The notes beneath the pieces are model-generated. The model did no database searches and was not told the origin of the DNA. It saw nothing but the letters and a program-made list of their open reading frames with translations. This document shows positions 50,939 through 59,533 of a DNA stretch of 64,000 nt, one piece after another. The stretch lies in contig JAPDJU010000012.1 in NCBI GenBank assembly GCA_029258915.1, positions 1 to 64,000 on the forward strand, read 5' to 3'. Position 1 is the stretch's first letter. Every line of letters begins with the position of its first letter. Both the position numbers and the translations under genes were made by a program. The DNA is from Thermoproteota archaeon. GTDB taxonomy: Archaea; Thermoproteota; Thermoprotei_A; EX4484-217-1.

Positions 50939-51454
50939 TCACCCTTTAAATTCGAAATAAACTTGACCTTTACGAATATATTCTGCCGCAAGCTTAGCAG
51001 CCTTAATAAATCTCAAATAACTGCCGCATCGACAGAGATTGCCGCTAAGTGCCTCCCTAATCTCATCTTCTGTTGGATTAGGGTTTCTATCTAAAAGACT
51101 CTTCATAGCCATAATTACACCCGGGAAGCAAAAACCACATTGCATAGCATAAGTATCTAGTAATGCTTTCTGAATTGCATGTAACTTGCCAGGAGGCGCT
51201 AATCCTTCAAGAGTAAGTATTTTCTTACCTCTAGCTTGAATAGCGAGCACTAAACAAGAAGCTATAAGCTTGCCATCCATTATAACTGCACATGTACCAC
51301 ATTCTCCTCTTCCACAACCTTCTTTAACGCTTGAAAGTCCTAACTTATATCGTAACACATCAAGAAGCCTCTCATAAGGTTTAACTTTAACTGTATAATC
51401 CTTACCGTTAACGTTTAATGTAATTTCTATTTCGGGATATTCTTCCGTTGACAT
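50939..51454 (-). CDS. Molybdenum hydroxylase [2Fe-2S] subunit
   Basis: A 171-residue iron-sulfur subunit with both clusters. The plant-type [2Fe-2S] motif is CGRGECGTCAVIMDGKLIASC (about residues 43-63, last ligand included). The second, helical cluster is QCGFCFPG and LCRCGSY. It transfers electrons between the Mo and FAD subunits. It lies three bases after the FAD gene and six bases before the large-subunit gene. Confidence 0.93.
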   Translation of the reverse strand: MSTEEYPEIEITLNVNGKDYTVKVKPYERLLDVLRYKLGLSSVKEGCGRGECGTCAVIMDGKLIASCLVLAIQARGKKILTLEGLAPPGKLHAIQKALLDTYAMQCGFCFPGVIMAMKSLLDRNPNPTEDEIREALSGNLCRCGSYLRFIKAAKLAAEYIRKGQVYFEFKG

Positions 51455-51457
51455 GGA

Positions 51458-52342
51458 TTAAACACCTTCTACAATACGTGATTTAGCTTGTAAAAGTGTT
51501 CTCTTCATTAAAACCTTGGATAAATCAAGTCTATACTCTCCTGAAGCTCTAAAATCGCTTTTTCTTACCATCTCTGCTGGCAAAACCTTATTATATGCTT
51601 CTCTTATGATATCAACGCTAAATTCTTTACCTTTAAGAAATTCCTCTGTTTTCTTTGCTCTACTCGGAATACGTTTATTTACACGGTCAAACGCTATTCT
51701 AACATCAGCTATTTTATTATTCTCTATTTTTAAACAAACAGCTGTAGTTATATAACCTGTTACTATAACTTCTCTTCTATCAATCTTCATAAAGGCTGTT
51801 GAATAATTTTCCGGGAGCTCAGGAAATATTATTTCATATATTAGCTCATTAGGATCTTTAGCTAATGTTCTTTTTTCAACAACAAGCTCTTCTAGAGAAA
51901 CAAGTCTTTCTCCTTCAACACTTACAAGTTTTACTTTAGCATTTAATGTTAGCAAGAATGTTAAATAGTCGGATGCTGAAACGGCAACGCCGATGTTACC
52001 GCCTATTGTAGCTAATGGTTTCAATATTGGTGATGCAAACTTCTTATAGATATCGTAAAACCCTAAGTATTTTTTGTCTTTATGTAAAAATGTTTCAGCT
52101 AAATCTTCTGGTGTTGTGAGAGCTCCGATAGCTATATTGTCATTAACCTTTCTGACGTAGGATAGTTTATCCTTTAACCCTGACAGGTCCACTAAAACCT
52201 TGGGTTTAATTTTTCGCTCTCTTATCTGTATTAATAAATCTGTACCACCTGCTAAGGGTACAGCATCTGGAGCATTTTTATCTAAATATTCTAAAGCGTC
52301 GTTAAGATCCTTAGGAATATATACATTAAACCTAGGTATAAT
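51458..52342 (-). CDS. Molybdenum hydroxylase FAD subunit, start extended beyond the track ORF
   Basis: The track ORF starts at a GTG (52192) and lacks the N-terminal FAD-binding part. The same frame stays open for 50 more codons upstream and encodes the missing family block: RFNVYIPKDLNDALEYL, then PLAGGTDLLIQ. That restores the usual length of about 294 residues. No ATG, GTG or TTG lies in this extension. An AGGAGG site is seven bases before an in-frame ATT (52342), while the ATG at 52346 is out of frame. So either AUU is the start codon, or one A has been inserted after the ATG (MIIPRF would result without it). Later landmarks: TIGGNIGVAVSASD and FMKIDRREVIV. Confidence 0.82.
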   Translation of the reverse strand: MIPRFNVYIPKDLNDALEYLDKNAPDAVPLAGGTDLLIQIRERKIKPKVLVDLSGLKDKLSYVRKVNDNIAIGALTTPEDLAETFLHKDKKYLGFYDIYKKFASPILKPLATIGGNIGVAVSASDYLTFLLTLNAKVKLVSVEGERLVSLEELVVEKRTLAKDPNELIYEIIFPELPENYSTAFMKIDRREVIVTGYITTAVCLKIENNKIADVRIAFDRVNKRIPSRAKKTEEFLKGKEFSVDIIREAYNKVLPAEMVRKSDFRASGEYRLDLSKVLMKRTLLQAKSRIVEGV

Positions 52343-52355
52343 TCATCAACCTCCT
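52343..52355 (-). promoter_or_regulatory. Strong ribosome binding site that decides the FAD subunit start
   Basis: On the minus strand AGGAGG (52355-52350) is followed by TTGATGA and then ATT. The seven-base spacing fits the ATT at 52342. It is three bases from the out-of-frame ATG at 52346, too short for efficient use. Confidence 0.55.
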
Positions 52356-52638
52356 AAAAAGCAATTAATCTTCCACTGTTAAATAATGATGCGTATTGAA
52401 TTTAAGAATTTTCATGAAGAATAAAGCTGGTCTGTTGAAGAAGATGTTAAGAAATAGTTTAAACACATGTTTCTCTGTTAAAGATAACATTTCCTAGTTA
52501 AGTATGCAATATTCGTTTAAATATGTTATCTTTAACTTATAATCCCTGCCATGAATAATAGCTTCATACAGCCACTATGGGAAATACTATAAGTTATCAT
52601 CAAGGTAAAGTACTATGGAGTATTATAAGGTGTCTATC

Positions 52639-53775
52639 ATGGTAGATTTAACTGTCGAAATTGCTGGTTTAAAATTTAGAAACCCTATTCTTCCAGCAGC
52701 TGGACCCCCTGTCAGGGATGGTATAAGGATTAAGAAATGTATTGAAGGTGGAGCTGGAGGTATTGTTACGAAGACTATTTCCATAAAAGCTGCCGATCCT
52801 TTAATTCCACGACCACATATGGCTGAAGTTAGAGGAGGATTTTTAAATACTGAACTCTGGAGCGAATTGCCTCCTGAAGTTTGGGCTGAAAAGGAGCTTA
52901 AAATAGCTAGGGAAGCAACTAGAGCTGCCGGAATACCCTTAATTGTTAGTTTAGGCTATAGGGCTGATGAAATATCTAAACTTGTAGAAATGTTTGATGA
53001 ATATGCTGACGCCTATGAGCTTTCAGTACACTATATAGGCAGAGATCCTACACCTATGATGGAAGCTGTTAAAGCAGCTAAGAAAACAGGTAAACCTGTG
53101 TTTCTGAAATTAAGCCCTCATCCAGGCATAGACTATGTTGAATGGGCTAAGAAAGCTATTGAAGCAGGTGCTGACGGGATCTCTGCTATAAACTCTTTTG
53201 GCCCAGTACTCGCTCTAGACCTAAGCACACCATTGCCAGACTATATGCTTAAAGGACTACCTGTTATGGGTGGACCTGACGGTACAGGATGGCTTTCAGG
53301 ATCAGCTCTAAAATACTTGGCCTTAAAAATAGTTTTTGACCTGTATAAGGCTATGCCCAATGTTCCAATGTTAGGTGTTGGAGGTATTTCTACCGGGCGT
53401 GACGCTATGGAAATGATTATGGTAGGAGCTAATGCTGTTCAAGTATGTACAGCAGCGATACTTTACGGGCTAAACATATTTAGCAAAATAGTTAAACAGC
53501 TAAAGGCCCTTATGGAGAAAATGGGTTTCGATAGCATTAAAGAACTTAGAGGATATACTCACAAAATATGGAAGAAAAGATATATTAGATATATTTCAAC
53601 GCCTCCAAAATATTATCCTGAAAAATGTACTGGATGTAAGTTATGTGAAATAAGCTGTCCATATGATGCAATAGTTGTTGTTAACGGTAAAGCAGTACTT
53701 TACAAGGACAAATGTTTTGGATGTGGAGTTTGTGTCACAAGATGTAGATTTGGAGCTCTAGAAATAGAATGGTAA
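52639..53775 (+). CDS. PreA/DHODH-like flavoprotein with C-terminal two-cluster ferredoxin
   Basis: About 378 residues. Residues about 1-300 form a dihydroorotate-dehydrogenase-type FMN barrel (GLKFRNPILPAAGPP; VFLKLSPHPG; GADGISAINSFGP; GVGGISTGRDAMEMIMVGANAVQVCTA). The C-terminus has two [4Fe-4S] motifs, CTGCKLCEISCP and CFGCGVCVTRC, as in NAD-dependent dihydropyrimidine dehydrogenase PreA. Uses include pyrimidine or other ene reductions, with ferredoxin as donor. I prefer the ATG at 52639 over 52615, because AGGTG lies six bases before it. No PreT homologue is adjacent. Confidence 0.82.
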   Translation: MVDLTVEIAGLKFRNPILPAAGPPVRDGIRIKKCIEGGAGGIVTKTISIKAADPLIPRPHMAEVRGGFLNTELWSELPPEVWAEKELKIAREATRAAGIPLIVSLGYRADEISKLVEMFDEYADAYELSVHYIGRDPTPMMEAVKAAKKTGKPVFLKLSPHPGIDYVEWAKKAIEAGADGISAINSFGPVLALDLSTPLPDYMLKGLPVMGGPDGTGWLSGSALKYLALKIVFDLYKAMPNVPMLGVGGISTGRDAMEMIMVGANAVQVCTAAILYGLNIFSKIVKQLKALMEKMGFDSIKELRGYTHKIWKKRYIRYISTPPKYYPEKCTGCKLCEISCPYDAIVVVNGKAVLYKDKCFGCGVCVTRCRFGALEIEW

Positions 53776-53858
53776 AATAAATTATTTTTCTTTTAACCAT
53801 AGTTCTTTTAAAAACCTTATTTATATTAAATAATATTTTAAAGTTCTAGGTTTAGCCA

Positions 53859-53939
53859 ATGAATAAACTATTATTGCCTGAAGGAACTAAAGTCTTACTC
53901 TTAGGTAATGAGGGTTCCTACCTACGTAGGCATTTATAG
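53859..53939 (+). pseudogene. 5' remnant of indolepyruvate:ferredoxin oxidoreductase alpha gene (iorA)
   Basis: The ATG follows a TATA-like region (tatattaaataatattttaa) and opens MNKLLLPEGTKVLLLGNE, the standard start of IorA proteins, where ALARGA-type sequence should follow. Instead the sequence changes abruptly at about 53912 into a GC-rich, palindromic block and the frame stops at 53939. Only about 18 codons of the original gene are left. The remainder of the locus beyond the element is a paaK remnant, consistent with a lost ior-paaK cluster. Confidence 0.66.
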
Positions 53940-54060
53940 ACCTACGTAGATGTTCATCGCCCCTTGTCTTCCCTGTGCCCTCCTACGGAGGTCTACCTCC
54001 CTCGGCGAACATGGGTGCATCGAGCCTCATAGACCTCGCTGCTTCATCAGTCTCAATACC
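53913..54060 (+). other. GC-rich palindromic block at the left of the TnpB-type element
   Basis: Contains CCTACGTAGG (53921-53930), CCTACGTAG (53941-53949) and the hairpin CCTCC-TAC-GGAGG (53979-53991), followed by GCCTCATAGACCTCGCTGCTTCATCAG. Part of the last stretch resembles the reverse complement of the GC-rich insertion at 33.7 kb. It could be the element's end, with recognition hairpins, or a structured RNA. Confidence 0.45.
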
Positions 54061-54111
54061 TGAATGTTCAAATAAGCGTTGTTCTATATAAGTATTTTGG
54101 TGTTTAGAAGT

Positions 54112-54264
54112 ATGGGTATAATCCACGTTAAGATAGACGATAGGTTAGAGCTGGAGTTTAGAAAGAGAGTTCTAGAAGTCAAGGGGGTTAAGAAGAGGGC
54201 ATTAACGGAGGCGGTCGAGGAGGCGATAAGGCTGTGGCTAGAAAAACACAGAGGGAATACGTAG
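54112..54264 (+). CDS. Small ribbon-helix-helix protein upstream of tnpB
   Basis: 50 residues from the ATG at 54112 (the track starts 33 bases earlier). It has the RHH/CopG pattern, a beta strand (IIHVKIDD) and two helices (LELEFRKRVLEVKGVKKRALTEAVEEAIRLWLEK). It would form a DNA-binding dimer and probably controls the tnpB gene, which overlaps its end by 31 bases. RHH-tnpB pairs are known in Thermoproteota elements. Codon and base use are more GC-rich than its neighbours. Confidence 0.65.
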   Translation: MGIIHVKIDDRLELEFRKRVLEVKGVKKRALTEAVEEAIRLWLEKHRGNT

Positions 54265-55261
54265 CCGTAAATGGAAAGTTGCTGATTACGGACAAGGTAG
54301 CTGAAGGGAAGTTGCTACATGCTATGAGGCTGTTCAGAGATGCCGTTAAAATGGCTCACCACCTGATTAAGGTGAGGCTGGATTGGAATAATGCTGAGAG
54401 GAGGTTAACTTCATACATTTCTAATGCACATTATGCCCATTCGGCGTAGCAAAAGGCTAAACTATGGGGGAAGCGACCTTACCTGAGATTGAGGAAGAAG
54501 ATTCTTTTCAGCGTCGGCAAAACGGCTGAAAAAGGAAATAGAAACATCAGGCTAATCCCGTCAGATAAGTGCTTCATTATTAGGATAAAGATCCCACATG
54601 CCGATGGAAAGCATGAATGGATTTATGCCAAAGCCATATTCGGTGAGAGGTACCTACCGCTACTAAAAGAATTATCTGGTGAGAATATCAGTTATGGAGA
54701 CGAGATAGGGGAAGATTACAGAATCCACGTATATGTACCAGTTGAGTTGTACTGTAAGCATTTGGGCAAGAAGATAGAGAGGAGAGGTAGGTCTTCCCAC
54801 ATCGCTGGATTTGACTTGAACAGCGACAGGATAAATATGGTCATAATCAACGATAGTGGAGAGTTGCTGGACGTTAAGGTAAAACACTTCCCAGAGGTTA
54901 CTCAACATGGCTTCCCCAAGGAGAAAGCTAGAGATATTAGGCTTAAAGCCCTGTCGGAGCTAATAGATTATGCATGCTATCATAATGTTGAGTATTTTGT
55001 ATTTGAGAGATTAGGGAAGAGAAAGAAAAAGAAGACTAGTAACAGAAATGTTAATAGAAAGCTAAGTAAGTTTCCTAAGAAGCAATTGCTTACTCATGCT
55101 AAGGTAATGGTAATGAAAAGGGTAAGAAGTTTTGCGAGGTAAACCCAGCGTACTCATCTCAAGATGCTGAATTAATAGCTAAAAAACTAAGACTCGATAC
55201 TCATACAACATCAGCATACATACTAGCATATAGATACCTAAAGTCTACAAACCCCTATTAA
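54234..55261 (+). pseudogene. tnpB (RNA-guided nuclease/transposase accessory) pseudogene
   Basis: Joins three track fragments. The GTG at 54234 starts ARKTQREYVAVNGKLL; an in-frame TAG at 54447 interrupts the reading; the same frame resumes at once (QKAKLWGKRPYLRLRKK). A frameshift near 55125 then leads to KKFCEVNPAYSSQDAELI and TSAYILAYRYLKSTNPY. RuvC-type catalytic residues are recognisable: Asp in GFDLNSDR, Glu in FVFERLGK, and the final Asp region in LRLDTHTTSAYI. So the nuclease core was intact before the two lesions. No Cys4 zinc finger is seen in the spacer. Confidence 0.75.
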
Positions 55262-55284
55262 TACCTATAAAAAATGAACAGTTA

Positions 55285-56007
55285 CGCTAGGCCATACCAG
55301 CGGGGTTTAAAAATGGCAGAGATTTGAGGCTTAGACTACGATTATTGGTGCTAAGTTTTGGTCTGAGCATTCGAGGAAAAGAATAGAGAACACTCTTGGC
55401 ATTGAAGCTTATAATAACTGCGGATTAGCTGAAGCTTGTGGACCTGAGATTGCGGTTGAAACACCTGAACATAAGGGATTAATGCATGTTTGGCAGATCG
55501 CTTCTACATAGAAGTTATTGATCCTAAAACAGGTGAAAATGTTGATGAGAGAGGGAGGAGAACTAGTAATAACAACATTGCAGAGAGAAGCCATGCCCCT
55601 AATAAGATGTAGGACAGGCGATATAGTTAAACTGATAGTCTATGTTTGCGGCTTAAGACCGGGTCATCCTTTAATCTCCTGAATTAAGGGCAGAGTAGAT
55701 GATATGGTTAAAGTTAAAGGTGTAGGATTATACCCTGAAAGCGTGGAAAGAATAGTTATGAAATATCATGAACTGTGACCTGACTATCTAATAATGTTAA
55801 CAGGTTACGACAGAGTAAAAGTGCTTGCAGAGGCAAAGAAGAATATAACGCAAAAGAGAATAAGTGGCATAGTGGAGGAAATTAGGAGAAAGTTAAAAAG
55901 AAGAAATATTCATTAGAATAAGTGTTAAAGTAGTTAAACAAGGTAAAATAGACGAAATTAGAGGAGCAGGTAAGGTAAAAAGGATTCTAGACTTAAGGAA
56001 GTTATAA
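55285..56007 (+). pseudogene. 3' remnant of a phenylacetate-CoA ligase-like gene (paaK)
   Basis: Restoring frames yields the C-terminal half of a phenylacetate-CoA ligase: IIGAKFWSEHSRKRIENTLG, NNCGLAEACGPEIAVETPEH, FYIEVIDPKTGENVDE, REAMPLIRCRTGDIV, IKGRVDDMVKVKGVGLYPE and a C-terminal GKVKRILDLRKL. Breaks are a missing base after HVWQ, another near the GELVITT position, and TGA codons after PLIS and YHEL. The N-terminal half is absent, replaced by the TnpB element. In archaea such ligases are often encoded with iorAB, matching the iorA fragment at 53.86 kb. Confidence 0.8.
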
Positions 56008-56022
56008 TGCAAGGTGTTTTTC

Positions 56023-56445
56023 ATGGCGAGAAGAAAATACGGATTATTAACTGAAGAACAATATGAAGTACTTAAACTTAGAATTCAAGGGCTTACACAA
56101 AAGAAAATAGCTGAAATACTTAAAACATCAAGGGAAAATGTTGCCGTAGTTGAGAGAAGAGCTAAAAGAAACATAAGGCTAGCTGAAGAAACACTAAAAG
56201 CGTACAAAGAACTCTTGGCTATAACTAAAGTTGAAATTAAGGAAGGAACACACTTAGTTGACGTACCAAGGATAGTTATCAACGCAGCAGATAAGGTAGG
56301 TGTGAAATTAAGAGCTAACTTTACCCGAATATATGATGAAATAAGGTTTAAAGCAGGAGAATGTGTAAAAGGCACCCATGTGGTTAAACCTATAGTAATT
56401 CTCATATATAGAAACGGGGATGTTGAAGTTTTAAAATGCTATTAG
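56023..56445 (+). CDS. Tfx-family transcriptional regulator
   Basis: A 140-residue protein. The basic N-terminal helix-turn-helix (GLLTEEQYEVLKLRIQGLTQKKIAEILKTSRENVAVVERRAKRN) and the C-terminal domain (YDEIRFKAGECVKGTHVVKPIVI) match Tfx. Tfx of Methanothermobacter binds downstream of the promoter of the molybdenum formylmethanofuran dehydrogenase operon. The window has an fwd operon, so this is a candidate regulator for it. I use the ATG at 56023 (six bases after AAGGTG) rather than the track's GTG. It starts 16 bases after the paaK remnant. Confidence 0.85.
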   Translation: MARRKYGLLTEEQYEVLKLRIQGLTQKKIAEILKTSRENVAVVERRAKRNIRLAEETLKAYKELLAITKVEIKEGTHLVDVPRIVINAADKVGVKLRANFTRIYDEIRFKAGECVKGTHVVKPIVILIYRNGDVEVLKCY

Positions 56446-57164
56446 ATTTCTTCAGAGACACACCATCTTTTAAGCTTCAAAATCTTAGCTGCACCAGCGC
56501 ATGTAACACCATAAAGTATGGTTTTTTCCTTGAACGGCATGATTTCATGTAAGGTATCATTAACTATCATACTACCTGTCGCTAACACTATGTCTGCCCA
56601 TGAAGAAACTTCGACATTTCTTAAATAGCTTTCCACCAAGATCCCGAATTTTATTTTTCCAATATTCTTTTCACACATATCCGTAACTCTAACCTTAAAG
56701 TACTTAGACAGTGTTTTTACAAGAGCCGGTTGATACCCTATGATACCTACTTTAGGTTTACCGTAAATCTGTCTAATATATTCTGCGAGTTTTTCAGCAC
56801 ATATCCATGGACCGCTGTTTCTACAGTGTCTCGTATTTTTAATTAAACCTAAATACTTCATTACCGCGTTTAGTGAGGCTATAAATAATGCTCTTTCCTT
56901 ATTTGATGTTAAACTTAGATTAATAATATCCCTTAGCCTACCATAGAAGTTCGAAGGTTCATCAGTAAAGGCTTGTCCTACATCATCTCTAAACACTGCT
57001 TCAACAAGGACTTCCTCTCCTCTAACGAGAGCAAACTCTTTATCTAAAAGTTTTCCTATAGCCTCTTCCTTACTTAAAGGCCTGATCTTAATTGCTATGT
57101 TTTCTTCTTCTAAACCATGCTTTCTAATTATTTCACCAAACGTTCTACGTAAAACATTGAACAT
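56442..57164 (-). CDS. DUF364 / putative heavy-metal-chelation protein
   Basis: A 240-residue protein with a C-terminal Rossmann-like half (KVGIIGYQPALVKTLSKYFKVRVTDMCEKNIGK and DIVLATGSMIVNDTLHEIM, then GVTCAGAAKILKL). The N-terminal half has VFRDDVGQAFTDEPSNF, a feature of DUF364. Members are thought to bind metal, often near molybdenum or iron genes; here Tfx is the neighbour and a molybdenum hydroxylase lies 4 kb away. Biochemical function is unknown. Ends convergently with Tfx, overlapping by four bases. Confidence 0.7.
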   Translation of the reverse strand: MFNVLRRTFGEIIRKHGLEEENIAIKIRPLSKEEAIGKLLDKEFALVRGEEVLVEAVFRDDVGQAFTDEPSNFYGRLRDIINLSLTSNKERALFIASLNAVMKYLGLIKNTRHCRNSGPWICAEKLAEYIRQIYGKPKVGIIGYQPALVKTLSKYFKVRVTDMCEKNIGKIKFGILVESYLRNVEVSSWADIVLATGSMIVNDTLHEIMPFKEKTILYGVTCAGAAKILKLKRWCVSEEI

Positions 57165-57190
57165 TACATTAGTACCTCTTCAAGGAAAAA

Positions 57191-57415
57191 CTACCTAGCA
57201 CCTGTCTCTTTAACTATCCTGTCAACTATTTTCTCTAAACTTAAGGCTTCCTTTACAGTATTGAATTTAATGAGAAAAATTTTGTCTCCATATAAAACTC
57301 TAAATACATCATATGCTTTACCAGACCCTTTTGGAGAATTAAACCTGTATATGTCCAGTAATTTTATTTCATGTTTCTTAAGCTCTGTTCTTATTTTTTC
57401 CACTAATTTAACCAT
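57191..57415 (-). CDS. Small conserved-looking hypothetical protein
   Basis: 74 residues from the ATG at 57415, preferred over the track start at 57445 since AAGGTG lies about eight bases before it. The protein is mixed alpha/beta (KLVEKIRTELKKHEIKLLDIYRFNSPKGSGKAYDVFRVLYGDKIFLIKF). No family is recognised. It precedes the DUF364 gene by 26 bases on the same strand and may be co-transcribed. Confidence 0.55.
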   Translation of the reverse strand: MVKLVEKIRTELKKHEIKLLDIYRFNSPKGSGKAYDVFRVLYGDKIFLIKFNTVKEALSLEKIVDRIVKETGAR

Positions 57416-57540
57416 AACTACAACACCTTCGACATCTGATGCCATTATACTGTAAACTGATTTTTAAACATATTTTAAAGTAGCTTCCTTAAGTTTAATG
57501 CATAGCATATTTAACCAACTTAAATATAGGTTATAGTTAG

Positions 57541-58539
57541 ATGATAGCTATGAAGGAAATTTATAGGAAATGGTATGAGCAAGTAATTAAGGAGTTAGAA
57601 GTAATGAATGGTATAAGATGGAGAAAGCTGGGAAAAACGCCGAGAGCCATATTAATCTCAGGCATGGGTGGCTCGGGTATTGTTGGAGACTACGTTCAAA
57701 CATTAGCCAGTAAGAGGGTTGAAGTACCTATTTTCGTAGTTAAAGATTATAAAATACCGATGTGGGTTAGCAGTGATGATCTTACCATAGTAATTAGCTA
57801 CTCTGGAAATACAAGAGAAACCATAAGATGTTACCGAGAAGCATTAAAGGCTAGAGCACAAGTAGTTGTTATAACTTCTAATGGTCTTCTTAAAGAATAC
57901 GCCAAGAAGGATAATATACCGTTAATACCAGTAATTCAGGGTCTTGTACCTAGAGCTTCACTACCTTCAATGCTTATTGCATGCTTATATGTTTTAGAGA
58001 AATTCGGCCTACCCGTAGTAAGTAGGGATGAAATTCATGAATCCATACATGTTTTAAAGGAAATTCACGAAAATGAATTACTAAGTATAGCTGATAAAAT
58101 CATTGGTAAAATCCCTGTAATTATAACGGTGACCGACTATTCTCCACTTGCCTGGAGGTTTAAAAATGAGCTTAATGAGAATTCAAAAATGCCGGCTAAA
58201 GTTGAAATTATACCGGAATGGGCACATAACGATATTGTAGGATGGGAAGCACCATATAATATAGAAAAATATATTGTACTAATGCTGAAACCTAGGATAC
58301 CTACTGACGAATTATCTTTGCAAATGCTGAACTATGCTAAAAAATACTTTGAAAAACAAGGTTTAAACGTTATTGGAATAGAGATTGCTGGCAAATCGCT
58401 ACTAGCCCAACTACTATATGGTAGTTTAATTGCGGGACTAATTTCAGTAATTGTCGCTGAAAAAAGAGGTATAAGTCCTATAACAACGGAAAGCATTAAC
58501 GAATATAAGAACTACATTGTAAAATATTTTACCATATGA
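57541..58539 (+). CDS. Bifunctional phosphoglucose/phosphomannose isomerase
   Basis: A 332-residue archaeal PGI/PMI of the SIS-domain type. It interconverts glucose-6-P or mannose-6-P with fructose-6-P. Two SIS domains are seen, the first with ILISGMGGSGIVGDYVQTLA and VISYSGNTRETIRCYREA (residues about 37-105). The C-terminal half contains EIIPEWAHNDIVGWEAP and LVAEKRGISP-like IVAEKRGISPITTESINEYK, characteristic of the family. A TATA-like stretch (ttaaatatagg) precedes the ATG. Confidence 0.9.
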   Translation: MIAMKEIYRKWYEQVIKELEVMNGIRWRKLGKTPRAILISGMGGSGIVGDYVQTLASKRVEVPIFVVKDYKIPMWVSSDDLTIVISYSGNTRETIRCYREALKARAQVVVITSNGLLKEYAKKDNIPLIPVIQGLVPRASLPSMLIACLYVLEKFGLPVVSRDEIHESIHVLKEIHENELLSIADKIIGKIPVIITVTDYSPLAWRFKNELNENSKMPAKVEIIPEWAHNDIVGWEAPYNIEKYIVLMLKPRIPTDELSLQMLNYAKKYFEKQGLNVIGIEIAGKSLLAQLLYGSLIAGLISVIVAEKRGISPITTESINEYKNYIVKYFTI

Positions 58540-58571
58540 TTTTTTATTGTTAATTAAGTTAAAAAATTGTT

Positions 58572-59444
58572 TTACTTGATATATTTCCTTAATTCCTCAA
58601 CAACTCTCATGAATTTCTTTACTCTGCTAACGTCTACAGGGTTTTGGGTTATACCATTTACTTTAAAATAAGTTCCTACAATAGCTCCGTCAGCATGTTT
58701 TAAAAACATCTTAACATTGCTTAAGTTTACACCACTACCTAAGATTACTGGCCTTTCCGGAACCGCTTTTTTAACTTCAACAACGTCTTCTACTTTAGGT
58801 GGCACGCCTGTCATAGTACCTGATACTATAAGTGCGTCTGCCATATAGAAATCACACCATATTGCATGAGTTCTTAAGTTTATTCCTGGAAACATTACTG
58901 CATGTTTCTTACATACATCAGTAAAAATTCTAATATCCTCAGCATAAAGCATTTTCCTTACTCTTAAAAGTTCAGCTGCACATCCGTGATCAAATTCTCC
59001 AGTATCCCAAACTAAAGCCCCCGTCAAAAGACATACTCTTATGAACCTAGCTCCAGCAGCTTTAGCAATGGCTAAAGTAACTCTACCACCATTGTGAATA
59101 ACATTAATACCTACAGGTACATTTGAAAACTTAACTACCTCTCTAGCAGCTACGGCTTGAACAGCAATTTCCTCTGGAGGAACATCTTTACCTACATAGT
59201 ACGGTAAATCCCACATATTCTCGACAATAAGACCGTCAACACCACCCTCAATAAGTGCTGAAGCCTCCTTTAAAGCAAAATCAATAACGTTGTCTATTGG
59301 CTCACCTTCATATGCTGGTGCCCCTGGAAGAGGAAGTAAATGAACCATACCTATTATGGGCTTACTAACACCGAAAAGTTCTTCTAAAGAACTTAATCTC
59401 TTGCTATAGAATCTATTAGCCCATTTAACCTTAAACTTAGACAT
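58572..59444 (-). CDS. BtpA/SgcQ-family TIM-barrel protein
   Basis: A 290-residue barrel protein of the BtpA family. Blocks are IIGMVHLLPLPGAPAY, GGVDGLIVENMWDLPYYVG, VPVGINVIHN, DALIVSGTMTGVPP and VILGSGVNLSNV. The family is of uncertain enzymatic function, named after a factor for photosystem I stability and seen in sugar or nucleoside metabolism. I use the ATG at 59444 with AGGTG six bases upstream, not the track's GTG at 59453. Convergent with PGI/PMI. Confidence 0.83.
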   Translation of the reverse strand: MSKFKVKWANRFYSKRLSSLEELFGVSKPIIGMVHLLPLPGAPAYEGEPIDNVIDFALKEASALIEGGVDGLIVENMWDLPYYVGKDVPPEEIAVQAVAAREVVKFSNVPVGINVIHNGGRVTLAIAKAAGARFIRVCLLTGALVWDTGEFDHGCAAELLRVRKMLYAEDIRIFTDVCKKHAVMFPGINLRTHAIWCDFYMADALIVSGTMTGVPPKVEDVVEVKKAVPERPVILGSGVNLSNVKMFLKHADGAIVGTYFKVNGITQNPVDVSRVKKFMRVVEELRKYIK

Positions 59445-59533
59445 GCTGTTCACCTATGAATACTAAGAAGACATGGGGAATATAAATATCGAACAATAAA
59501 GCAATTACATAAGGTTAAAATCAACCTAGAATT

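Larger units (their letters stand above)
53913..55290 (+). mobile_element. TnpB-type insertion element, inactive
   Basis: The element lies between an iorA 5' fragment and a paaK 3' fragment. It has a GC-rich, palindromic left part (53913-54060), a small RHH gene and a tnpB pseudogene. Its G+C is above that of the surroundings, and it lacks a visible tnpA, so it is an IS605/IS607-type accessory element without its mobilising enzyme. Ends are approximate, particularly on the right. Confidence 0.6.

Noticed and set aside
48554-52342. Aerobic-type CO dehydrogenase (coxMSL)
   Set aside because: The large subunit has the FRGFGNPQ loop of xanthine-dehydrogenase-like enzymes and lacks the AYRCSFR motif needed for the CODH copper-molybdenum site.
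54447-54449. In-frame TAG in tnpB as a possible pyrrolysine codon
   Set aside because: The gene also has a downstream frameshift, there is no methylamine methyltransferase or pyl gene in the window, and TnpB has no reason to carry pyrrolysine. A nonsense mutation is simpler.
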